64,000 nucleotides of DNA, taken from the NCBI GenBank assembly GCA_963580285.1, contig OY757017.1:19467395-19531394 (forward strand). Reading direction: 5' to 3'. Under the pieces are notes generated by a model. It was given only the letters and a program-made list of their open reading frames with translations. It made no database searches and was not told the DNA's origin. Positions 52,035 to 61,037 of the stretch are shown here, one piece after another (within the stretch, counting starts at the first letter, position 1; every line of letters begins with the position of its first letter). This stretch comes from Lucinisca nassula (lineage: Eukaryota; Mollusca; Bivalvia; Lucinida; Lucinidae). The position numbers were made by a program, and so were the translations under genes.

Positions 52035-53473
52035 TCACAGAAATGGAATATCTTCCCTGCTACGAAATTTTTCTGGTGTGTTTTGCAGGCTTGACAAATG
52101 AAAACTTACTTGTTCACTGAGCATCTGCTTCTTCACTGTTTCTGGTCTTTTTTGTTGGTCTTGTGTGGTCCCGGTTTGTGATAATACCGGGACTTCTTGT
52201 CTAAAAAAGAGCTCTTCTCTTTGTCCAGAATATCCATAGTTGTTCTGATATTTGGTGTATTTGGTTGACTTGTCGTAATGTTCATGTCTCCTTTTTCTTT
52301 TTTCTGGTTTGTATTTAGTGAGATGCTTGCCGACTTTTCTCATTTCGTCAAATGTTTTGATTTGTTTTTCCAAATCATCCCCTAGTAAATTCTCTGTCAG
52401 TTGGGTAGAGTCATTGCACAACGGCTTATATTTCTCTGAGACAGCCATTTTTAACTTTTGTCTCCCCAAGTTTGAGATGTGCTGGAAAGAGTCTGTTGCT
52501 AGCTTAAACTTTTCCTCTGATCCATTCTCTTTCACCAATTTATCCATGAGCTGTACCAGTGGTATTATAAGACCCTGGTCGAGGAATTTCTGTGCTGTTT
52601 GGTATGTCTTGCCTTGCTCTTTAGTGGCTTTAGTCAGTGACGTGGTGTTCCACAATTCTTTGTTATTTCGTGGAACCACCAATGCATTGCAGTTTTCTGG
52701 TCTATGATACTTAGCACCCAGCTCTTTTGCTACCGATCTATCAATCTGTGACCGGATACCCGTATCTACAAAGTCGGCCAAGGAGTCCTCCACTTTGCTC
52801 GAGACTGTCTCACCATTTTGAACTCCTTGCTCAGTTCTTGCAGCAATTTCAAGTTCGCACTAACTTCCGGTTTGTTTCCCCGATTTTCACTCTGCTTGTC
52901 TGTAGTGTCCTTAATTTCCTCGGACCTAAGTTCCGTTTCAGAGTGTTCTGATTCATCTCCTTCCTCGGAACTCGAGTATCCTGACTGTGATGAAACGTCT
53001 TCTATATTTGGGTCCGACATGGTATGAGGTTTTGCCTTGTGTTTTGGGAGTTGTTTCACCCTCACATTTACGTCCGGCGATCCCGATCTCTAATCATCCA
53101 CGAGTTTCGCCAGTCCATCGACTTTCCCAACAAGCGCACTAACAGTTTGTTGCTGTTGTAGAAACAACTGATGATTTAGCATAAGTTGTTGCTGGAAGAA
53201 GGTCAGCGAGAAATCCTGCGTCGGTAACGTCGAGGGCATGTCACTAGACCGCACGGCATTCGTGTCGCTAGATGGAACAGCCGCGCTGACATTGTTTATG
53301 TTTTTCACTTCCGCTGTTCCGATATTCGCGAGCGGTAATTCGTTTGCCGATGTTTGGGTCATCCAAAAATTTGCATCTGAGGCCACGCCTCTATGAGCGT
53401 CAGCCTCGCTTTGATTCTGAAGACTATGTCCTGTTTCACTGTCTTGTGAAATGACAATCAACGGTCTGTTCAC
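52035..53473 (-). pseudogene. DIRS gag (ORF1), one stop and one frameshift
   Basis: It starts MNRPLIVISQDSETGH; a glutamine-rich coiled-coil-like stretch (FFQQQLMLNHQLFLQQQQ) lies near residue 95. An in-frame TAG at 53090 follows VDGLAKLVDD. Reading resumes in the same frame with an acidic SESEE-rich part, then shifts by one base near 52822 into EDSLADFVDTGIRSQIDRS, KYHRPENCNALVVPRNN-KELW and a basic KPEKRKRRHEHYDK tail. The RPENC..VPR..N.E-W block is typical of DIRS ORF1. About 480 residues overall. Confidence 0.82.
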
Positions 53474-54075
53474 GGCCTACATTAGTCTACTACCGAGTTC
53501 CTCGAAAGGTTTTCCTTTATAGGAGAACGTTTCGTGTGCCCACTCGGTGTTCCAATTCCATCAGCACTAGCCACGAATAGCTGTTGCGCCGAAGTAACAC
53601 TGCAATGTTCAGGCTTCCATCAGGCTCAGCGTGACCAGTCAAGCTCTATATATTGCCCTGCTCGGCCATGTTTGTTCTTGCACTTTGTCCATTTGTGGAA
53701 CTTTGAAATTTATCATTATGGCTATGCAACTCATCGAAATCCAATTTTCGTATAGTGAAAAACAGTAAAATCCAAATAACATCCAATTTTGTCACTTGTA
53801 TTATTGATTTATTCACAGATGAATTTTTATTTATTCCATTCATTTAATGACTTCGCCGCCATTTTGATAGTTCTTGGCAAAGTTTTATCCGAATTTTAAA
53901 GTTTCCAGATCAAACAAATTTTCAGTCATCGGAAGATTTAAAACTCCCAATAAACGTTTAATGACTAATATTCTTTAACTGATAACTATTTTTGCGTCTA
54001 AAATCGGTTTTTAATAATGATTAAACAGGATTTTATTTGATAATTTTTGTCTTAAGATCTGTCCTGCGAAGCGTT

Positions 54076-54150
54076 CTGCAGATCGGTCACGTGATGTGTC
54101 ACATGTTCATTTCCCAGGATTCTCATTGGTGAATTGGTTCCAATAGAATT
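54076..54150. repeat. DIRS 5' inverted terminal repeat
   Basis: CTGCAGATCGGTCACGTGAT.. to ..GGTTCCAATAGAATT, inverse complement of 46456-46527. Confidence 0.9.
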
Positions 54151-54262
54151 ACTATGTATTGCCAGATACTGCAGTTTAGGCAACAATTCATGCCAGTGCA
54201 TCCCTTCAATGGTCTGTGCATTCCTGGCACCTATGTTTATCTGAGTGCCTCTTTTGGTGGCT
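54151..54262 (-). pseudogene. SGNH-hydrolase domain, N-terminal part
   Basis: Minus strand: KIATKRGTQINIGARNAQTI, EGMHWHELLPKLQYLAIHS. The GMxWxELLPxLQ motif precedes the GxND block in SGNH domains of Ngaro-like elements. It continues at 46412 without loss of frame. Confidence 0.72.
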
Positions 54263-55526
54263 ATTTTTAGCTCACCGTCACGTAGTGACGAGGTGAGCTT
54301 TTGTGATCACTTTTTGTCCGTCGTGCGTGCGTGCGTGCGTCCGTCCGTGCGTGCGTGCGTAAACAATTTCTTCAAACGACAGCTCCTCCTAAACCACTGA
54401 TCGGATATGGCTGAAGCACTGGTTTCTTTCTTATTTTAAGATGGATTTTGAAATTGCTTGGCAGAAATGTTAATCACCATGAGACGATGTGTTGCGTGCA
54501 TGACCCAGTTTGGTTATTCAAAGGTCAAGGTCATACATAGAGGTTTAGGGTAAAAAGGGGCCTTTTTGTGTTTGGTCAATAACTTATTTTTAGATGTACT
54601 TTGAAATTACTTGGCAGAGATGTAAACCGCCCTGAGACGATGTGTTGCGTGCATGACCCAGGTTGGTACCTCAAAGGTCAAGGTCATACTTAGAGGTCAA
54701 AGGTAAAAAAGGGGCCTTTTTACGTGTCTGGCCAATAACTTTCTTATTTGTAGATAGATTTGAAATTACTTGGCAGAAATGTTAGCCACAATTAGGCGAT
54801 GCGTCTCTTGCATGGCCAATGTTGATATCTCAAAGGTCAAGATCAATTCAAGAGGTCAAAGGTCAAAAAAGGGCCTTTTTAGTGTTCAGTCAATAACCTT
54901 CTTATTCCTGGATAGATTGTGAAATTACTTGGCAGAGACGTTAACCATCATGAGACGATGTGTTGCACGCTAGACCCAGGTCGGTACCTCCAAGGTCAAG
55001 GTCATACTAAGAGGTCAAAGGTCAAAAAAATCTTTTTTGTGTGCCAAATCAATAACTTTTTTTTATTTCTGGATGAACTTTTTAAAGTAAGTATGCAGAA
55101 ATGTTCACCTTCATTAGATGATGAGTCGTGTGCAAGACCAAGGTCCATACCGCCAATGTCGGTCATACCTAGAGGTCAAAGGTCAAAAACGGGGCCTTTT
55201 TGTGTACAAGCAATAACTTTCTTATTCTCTGATGGATTATGAAATTACTTGGCAGAAATGTTAACCATAATGAGACAATGTGTTGTACCTCAAAGGTCAA
55301 GGCCATACTTAGAGGTCAAAGATTAAAAAGGGCTTTTTGTGTATGGTTAATAACTTTCTTATTTCTCTATGAATTTTTTGAAGTTACTTTGCAGAAATGT
55401 TCATCTTCATTAGATGATGTGTTGCACACAAGACCCAGGTCAATACCTCCAATGTCCAGGTTATACTTAGAGGTCAAAAACGGGGGAGACATCTGTGTTT
55501 TTGTAGAAATACAAATTCTAGTTTAA
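54263..55526 (+). mobile_element. Tandem-array element, AGCTCACC head, 155-bp units
   Basis: Head TTAGCTCACCGTCACGTAGT, GACGAGGTGAGCTTTTGTGA, then GTGCGTGCGT and CTCCTCCTAAACCACTGATC. Seven units contain GAAATTACTTGGCAGAAATG, GAGACGATGTGTTGCGTGCA, CTCAAAGGTCAAGGTCATAC. It inserted into the recombinase/SGNH element. Open frames at 54919-55526 are read-through. Confidence 0.82.
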
Positions 55527-56340
55527 AATGACACTCTTTTGCTTGCCAGCCAGGAAGCCGCACCAGTGCGAAATGAGTGTCTTCACATCAGCTTTTGATA
55601 GTTTGAGTTCATGCCCCCGCCCATCGGGGCTTGAAGAAATAGATGGGCTGCATGATGCTTCCACGCAGAGCTGAACCAATCACACACCAGTACTGGTCTA
55701 AGCCTGCCCAGGTAAAGCAGGGCGGATCGGTCCGTCCATGCTTATAAACCCTATTGGTTTCATTGGGCGACAGGGCATGAGATGTCATTTCATCTCAATG
55801 TCGGGTAAAAGTCCCACAAAACTGGAAGCAACGACTCCAAAGTGACCTTTACAGTGTTGACGGGGACGTTAAACCTAAAATCAAACAAACAAACAGTTTG
55901 AGTTCATGTATTGCCTTACTTAAGACTGCTCTTAACCGATATCTAGTCATCGATTTGCCATAAAGATCACACAAAAAATGGATTTTGTTGTCTTACATTA
56001 ATAAATGCTTTCATAGCAGTAACAGGACACTCTAGCTCAGATCCAACCCATGGAATATCTACACATGTTTTATTCCTCTGACTACAGTGGGATTTCCTTA
56101 AGCATATTTGCATGAACTCCTTTTCTTCTTTTGTCTGACATTTTAAATCCGTTGTGTGTAAGGGTTGGTCAGGTTGCATTTGAGAAGTTAAAACCAACTC
56201 ACCCGAAATACCCCCAAAATGCCAAACAGTATGATGCTGTAAACATTCTAAGTTCATAATCGGAAATGCACATCTCTGTGGCTGTTGCTTGTTCCTGGGC
56301 TGACATGGGTTGGGCAGCCATAACTGAACTACCTTTGCCT
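55527..56340 (-). pseudogene. Second tyrosine recombinase (Ngaro-like), degenerate
   Basis: Minus strand: LRMFTASYCLAFWGYF with a damaged RVS (box I Arg region), then ELVLTSQMQPDQPL.., ECPVTAMKAFINVRQQNPFF, a shift, YGKSMTRYRLRAVLSKAI and, after the SINE, HSFRTGAASWLASKR (the HxxR box). Box order fits the family. The final Tyr box is missing at the junction with the array element at 55526. It belongs with the SGNH fragments, forming one older element. Confidence 0.75.
55612..55893 (+). mobile_element. SINE copy 13, perfect 13-bp target duplication
   Basis: Complete SINE from CCCCCGCCCATCGGGGC to AATCAAACAAACAAACA, flanked exactly by GTTTGAGTTCATG. It splits the recombinase pseudogene. Confidence 0.95.
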
Positions 56341-56634
56341 ATGTCTGTAGACCAGGTTTTTTAGTCAAAAGTGTGTGTGCAGGCTGCTTAATTCTAAACT
56401 GTATGTCCGTGTCCAAAGACAAGTTTTCCTTAACTGTTTTGATGTGACACAGTTCAAACAGATACATTTATTATTTTTCACTACCTCCTCCCTCATGTGT
56501 CAACAAAAATGTATGAGTGAATGACATTGCATTCATAACTGTTAATTTCAACCATCCAATTCTGGTGGGGTAACAGAGAGGCTTGTCCTGAAGATCATAA
56601 CACACCTCCACTGTACCAAGAGACCCATTTTAGA

Positions 56635-56966
56635 ATATATATAAGTATTCCTGATGCAGCCATGATTTTGGTACTGTTCATCTGGGCCCTGTCAAGCAAT
56701 TTTGGTACTTATCGCCTATGCGAGCAGCGAAGGTTCAGGCGAGCCTGCGCATCCGCGCCGTCTCACCAGAACCTTTGCTGTTCGCTCATACAAGCAGTGA
56801 ATCAAGAGGAACCTTCAGACAGACAGCCATCCCTGCCCCCTCTGAATGGCTGGGCATGCACAGTTAAAATTTGTCATGATGAAATGCTCGAAGACACAAA
56901 GTCGCTTGGCAGGGCTCATATATAAGTATTCCTCCTGCAGTTGTGATTTTGGTATTGTTCATCTCA
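56635..56966. repeat. Direct 47-bp repeats flanking a 230-bp segment
   Basis: ATATATAAGTATTCCTGATG.. (56637) and ATATATAAGTATTCCTCCTG.. (56920) continue alike through TTTTGGTA(C/T)TGTTCATCT. Between them GCGAGCAGCGAAGGTTC faces GAACCTTTGCTGTTCGCTC. Family unknown. Confidence 0.6.
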
Positions 56967-57030
56967 TTTAAACAGCATACATGTACATTATTACAATGCA
57001 TCGCTTGTGAAGCTCTTGTTGTATAGAATT

Positions 57031-57241
57031 TAATCCTTCTCTTGCTGAATATTCATTTTAGCCACACCCATCTCTGAGTTTGAACCAATCAGATTACTTG
57101 ATGTAATTTATTCCTACAAATTCATAAACTGAATGTCAAACAGTGTAGATCCTGATCAGATGGCTTCTTCAGAAGCCATCTGATCTGGATCTACACTGTT
57201 TGCAAAGATAGGGGTTGTCGTGAACAGCAAGATAAGGGTTA
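57031..57241. mobile_element. MITE, TTAATCCTTCTCTTGCTGAA variant
   Basis: Complete: ends AGCAAGATAAGGGTTAA, hairpin CAGATGGCTTCTTCAGAAGC. Confidence 0.85.
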
Positions 57242-58040
57242 AGAGAGCCCACAATGTCTTGTTCTTTTCTGTTTTCTTTTTTAATTCCTAGGTTTCATTC
57301 GTCACCCCAAATCAGTTCTTGTTTAGCCCAGCTGTCACGTAGCATCAAGGTGAGCTCCCCTGTCACGTAGTGACAAGGTGAGCTTTTGAGATCACATTTT
57401 GTCCGTCGTCAGTATGTGCGTCCGTTTGTTCGTCTGTCCGTAAACAATTTCTTCAAATGAGATCTTCTAAGTCACTGATTGGATTTTGACCAAACTTCAC
57501 AGGAATGGTCCTTCGTTGGTGTTCAAATGGTTCTGTTCCATTGCACATCTAGGTCACATGAGCGAAAAATAGATTTTTGACGGAAAACTTAAAACATCTT
57601 CTCTGAAACTGCGAGGCCCAGATCTTTGATATTTGATATGAATCTTCATCTAGTGGATCTCTATCAAGAGTGTTAAAATAATAGCCTTGGGGCCAAAATG
57701 GTCCGCCCCGGAGCCCACATATTTTACATAGGCTTGTACAGGGAAAAAATCTTCTTTTCTGAAACCAGAAGGCACATGTCTTTGATATTTGGTATGAAGC
57801 TTCATCTAGTGGACCTCTACCAATATTATTCGAATGTAACCTTGTGACTAAAATGGCCACGCCCGGGACCCACGTGTTAAACATAGGCTTATAAAGGGAA
57901 AATTTTAAAAAATCTTCTTGTCTGAAACCAGAAGGCCCAGGTCTTTTATATTTGGTATGAATATGTTCTATAAAAGGGTAATCCTTTGGAAGCAAGGAAT
58001 ACACCACAGAAGTGAAAAATATGGAGTGTGCATGTTTTCT

Positions 58041-58086
58041 GGGCCAGACTAGCTAGTTTCGGCCAATTAGGCCTCATCAGTGGCCC
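58041..58086 (-). ncRNA. Hammerhead ribozyme B1 (type I), all core bases intact
   Basis: Minus strand as RNA: stem I GGGCCA/UGGCCC (6/6), core CUGAUGA (58074-58080), stem II GGCC/GGCC with loop UAAUU, GAAA (58057-58060), palindromic stem III CUAGCUAG, cleavage triplet GUC. GUC is the most favoured cleavage triplet. This is the best-formed ribozyme in the window. Confidence 0.94.
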
Positions 58087-58302
58087 TCAGATATTTAAAA
58101 AATTCCACAATAGAATCAGTGATCCCAAAGGACAAGAAAATATAATCTACACTATGATGTAGGGCAGGGAGACGTTTTACCGCCGCCTAACATTCCCACA
58201 CACCAGCTGTAGTGTAGTTAAATATGTTCTATAAAAGGGTTATCCTTTGGAAGCAAGGAATACACCACAGAAGTGAAAAAATATGGAGTGTACATGTTTT
58301 CT

Positions 58303-58348
58303 GAGCCAGACTAGCTAGTTTCCGCCAATTAGGCCTCATCAGTGGCCC
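58303..58348 (-). ncRNA. Hammerhead ribozyme B2, closing-pair mutation in stem II
   Basis: 262 bp from B1. Core CUGAUGA, GAAA, CUAGCUAG and GUC are intact. Stem I is GGGCCA/UGGCUC (one G-U). Stem II is GGCC/GGCG, so the pair next to the core is G-G, which should weaken cleavage. Confidence 0.87.
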
Positions 58349-59059
58349 TCAGATATTTTCAAAATTCCACAATGGAATCAATGATCCCAAAGGACAAGAA
58401 AATATAATCTACACTATGATGTAGGGCAGGGAGACGTTTTACCGCCGCCACACATTCCCACACACCAGCTGTAGTGTGAAGCTGCATTTACTGGACCTGT
58501 AGCTGTAGTGTGAAGCTTCATTTAGTGGACCTCTAGCAAGATTTTTAATTTATAGTCTTGGGGCCAAAAATGACACGGCCCCTGGTCCCACGTTTTACAT
58601 AGAGGCGTAGGCAGCCTTGCAAACTATGTATGAAGAGAGCCTCTGATTTTCTTTCTTTTATGCGGTTGTTTCCAAAAACAACCTTTTAGCTTTTTATTAT
58701 ATAGGGGAAATTCGTCTTTGTTGAAACCACAAAGCCCAGGTCTTTGATATTTTGTATAAAGCTTCATCTAGAGGACCAAGCGCTGCCCAGATTTTCAAAT
58801 TATGGCCTTGGGACCAAATATGACCCTGCCCATGGGTACAACTGGTTCAGCTGATGTCAGCTATGTTGATAGTCCTGGATCTATGAAGATATTTATGTAT
58901 ATCGATCAGGTTAACGAACACGTCTTGCCTTCGCTCAACATTTCTTTTTCTTTTTTCTGAACATTGCTTTTGATTTTCTGGTCCACAGGTGAGCGATACA
59001 GGGCCATCTTGACCTCAGGTTTCTGCTTGATTACACCACTAAAGCACGCCTATATAATT

Positions 59060-59230
59060 TTGACCCCACTTTTATATAGTAAAACTGGGGTTTACAGTGG
59101 TAAACCTTATTTTCCTTATTCCTGCTCTAAAATATAGATTGTTAGTACTCGTTAGAACCGCCTCAATGAGGCGGTTCTAACGAGCACCAACAATCCATAT
59201 TTTGAGCAGAAATAAGAAAAATATCAGAAT
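59060..59230. mobile_element. Hairpin MITE with CCCCACTTTTATATAG start
   Basis: TTCCTGCTCTAAAATATAGA, GTACTCGTTAGAACCGCCTC / GAGGCGGTTCTAACGAGCAC, TCCATATTTTGAGCAGAAAT; nearly perfect 50-bp stem. Confidence 0.83.
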
Positions 59231-59269
59231 TTTTCATCTTAAAATTCTCGTTTTTTCGACGGTAAAGTT

Positions 59270-59925
59270 TACAAACTAATCTAGTTTTCATAATGTAATA
59301 TCAGAAATCTTGTCATATTTTGCATAAATGTTGATATTCTTCAGATGTTTGTGTTACAGTTAATGAAGGGTCAAGGGAGCAAAACTGTGATAGTTATTCC
59401 CCTTTGTAGATCTAGGTGTCCATAACATCTTGCTGAATGATTTCAGGAATATTATTATATTTTGCCTGAATGTTTATATTGATAAGTTGTTGTTCCCAAG
59501 GAAAATTCAGGGTCCATGGGTCAGTACTCATATAGTTTTTTCGCTTTAAAGTGCTTGATTACAGGTTTTTTCTGCATATCTTGATTGAACGTATAATGGG
59601 TGATCATATTGTTTATATTCATGAGATGTTACTGCTACGGAGAAAGAGTGAGTGAGTGTTTGAGTTTTACGTCCCAACAACAGCTAAGGTCATACAGAGA
59701 CGGGCACTCGGTTTAATGACTCATCCAAAAGTCTGGAGAAGCCCCGGGATCGATCCTGCGACTCCTGTTTTACAAGGCTAGTAGCATAACAACTACACCA
59801 CGGAGGCTTCTAAGCTACGGAGAAAGAAGGGCCAAGGAATAATACTGTTATATTATTTCTCTTTGTAATTCTTAAACGCCCATTACACTTTTGTTTTTCC
59901 TTTTCTATCGACCATAAACTTGAGG
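59270..59925. repeat. About 170-bp repeat units (CATATTTTGCATAAATG), split by a SINE
   Basis: GTCATATTTTGCATAAATGT, AGTTATTCCCCTTTGTA recur at 59310, 59450, 59600 and 59850, and at 45415-45510. Confidence 0.65.
59649..59812 (-). mobile_element. tRNA-derived SINE with target duplication
   Basis: Minus strand: GAAGCCTCCGTGGTGTAGTT head, B box GGATCGATCCC, body AGTCTTT-like TGAGTCATTAAACCGAGTGC.., tail GGGACGTAAAACTCAAACAC. GCTACGGAGAAAGA is duplicated on both sides. Confidence 0.9.
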
Positions 59926-59929
59926 GGGG

Positions 59930-61030
59930 TATCTAATTAGCAATGCTGCAATGCTTAACACCTTTTTTTCATTTGTAAATGATGCTTTTGATACGATGAT
60001 GATACAAGGGGAAATCAGGGTTTGGCCTAAGCAATGCTAATTCATTATTTAGTTCAGTAGAGCCGAAGGCTCCTGGGGAGCTTGTAGTATAGGCACTTGT
60101 CCGTTGTCGTCGTCGTCTGACGTCAAAAATGTCAAATGGCTTCTCATCTGAAGCCACTGAGCCGATTGAGCCCAAATTTCATCTGTAGCATCCTTAGGAT
60201 GACGGATTGAAAGTTTGTGTTTTTAATGAAAATCGGCTGGTTAGTTTGGTTGCTATGTCAAGAGTTTCCATAGGCTTATAATGGGAAAAAAAGAAAAATG
60301 ACAATAACTGCCAAGCCTTTGCAGATATTTTGACAAAAGTTTCATATAGATGTTTCTTAAGCAATCTACTATCTGCCATATGATTTTAACCTTCTTGTTC
60401 AATTTTCATTGGTTGCCATGGAAACCAAAATGCCAAAAAAAATAGAAAAAAAAATCATCTCCTCAGAAACCATATGTTCTATGAGGCTGAGACTTTGTGA
60501 AAATATTCACCATATTTACCTCAACAGGTTTTGTCTTGTTTTTATAAATATACATATAAAACTTGGCTCTTTAGTTTGGTTCCTATGGCAACTTAGAGTT
60601 TTCATTGACTTATAATGGGGAAAAATTGAAAAATGGCATTAACTGCCAAGCACTTGCAGATGTTTTGATCATTTTTGTTGGTTTCAAATTCAAAACAGAA
60701 TTGAAAAAAAAATACCTCAAAATTATCTCATCAGAAACTAAATGCTCTTAGAGGCTGAAAAATTGCATTTGCTGCCAAGCCTTTGCAGGTATTTTGAAAA
60801 AAAATATCATAGAAATATTCTTTTAAGCAATCAGCTATCTGCCATATGATTATAGGCCAATTGCTCGCTTTTATTGGTTGCCATGGAAACCAAAACGCCC
60901 CAAAATACAAAAAAAAAAAAAAAATAAAAACCATCATCTCAGAAACCAGACGCTCTTAGAGGCTGAGACTTTATAGAAATATTCACCATATTTGCCTTTA
61001 CGGGTTTTGTGTTGTTTTTTTTTTTTTTTG
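59930..61030 (+). mobile_element. Array element with GAGCCGAAGGCTCCTGGGGA head
   Basis: Head hairpin GAGCCGAAGGCTC, then about 250-bp units with GGTTGCTATGTCAAGAGTTT-like, CTGCCAAGCCTTTGCAGAT, ATCTGCCATATGATT and TTGGTTGCCATGGAAACC text (60230, 60590, 60780). No gene. Confidence 0.65.
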
Positions 61031-61037
61031 TTTTTTT

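Larger units (their letters stand above)
46413..54150 (-). mobile_element. DIRS-type tyrosine-recombinase retrotransposon, degenerate, with nested insertions
   Basis: It carries gag, reverse transcriptase, RNase H and tyrosine recombinase in that order on the minus strand. Inverted terminal repeats of about 73 bp are at 46456-46527 and 54076-54150. An internal complementary region (46594-46711) contains the complement of both ends joined, junction TTTAATTTTAT|AATTCTATTGG at 46671/46672, which matches the element's outer ends exactly. This arrangement is specific to the DIRS group. There is no target duplication; AATT at the left junction is shared with the right end. Insertions at 48641-49854, 49931-50742 and about 51575-51800. 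Confidence 0.92.
57959..58482 (-). mobile_element. Retrozyme-like hammerhead-ribozyme element, family B, head-to-tail dimer
   Basis: Two units of 262 bp (57959-58220 and 58221-58482), over 90 per cent alike, read on the minus strand. Each starts CTACAGCTGGTGTGTGGGAA, has a conserved block GGCGGCGGTAAAACGTCTCC, TGTCCTTTGGGATCA, then a hammerhead, then ACTTCTGTGGTGTATTCCTT and ends AGAACATATT. No ORF longer than about 60 codons belongs to it. Confidence 0.85.
57347..59020 (+). mobile_element. Tandem-array element, AGCTCACC family, hosting a ribozyme dimer
   Basis: Head with CCTGTCACGTAGTGACAAGG, diverged 170-bp units (57590-57960, 58490-58860) and tail CACAGGTGAGCGATACAGGG, CCATCTTGAC. The hammerhead element at 57959-58482 interrupts a unit at GGTATGAA|..|TGAAGCT. 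Confidence 0.8.

Noticed and set aside
54919..55526. Two consecutive open frames (107 and 95 codons) that look alike
   Set aside because: Both are translations of the 155-bp array units of the AGCTCACC element.
56662..56925. An 87-codon frame with a more gene-like composition (RLCEQRRFRRACASAP)
   Set aside because: It spans a segment with a strong internal stem and flanking direct repeats; no homology recognised and no splice context.
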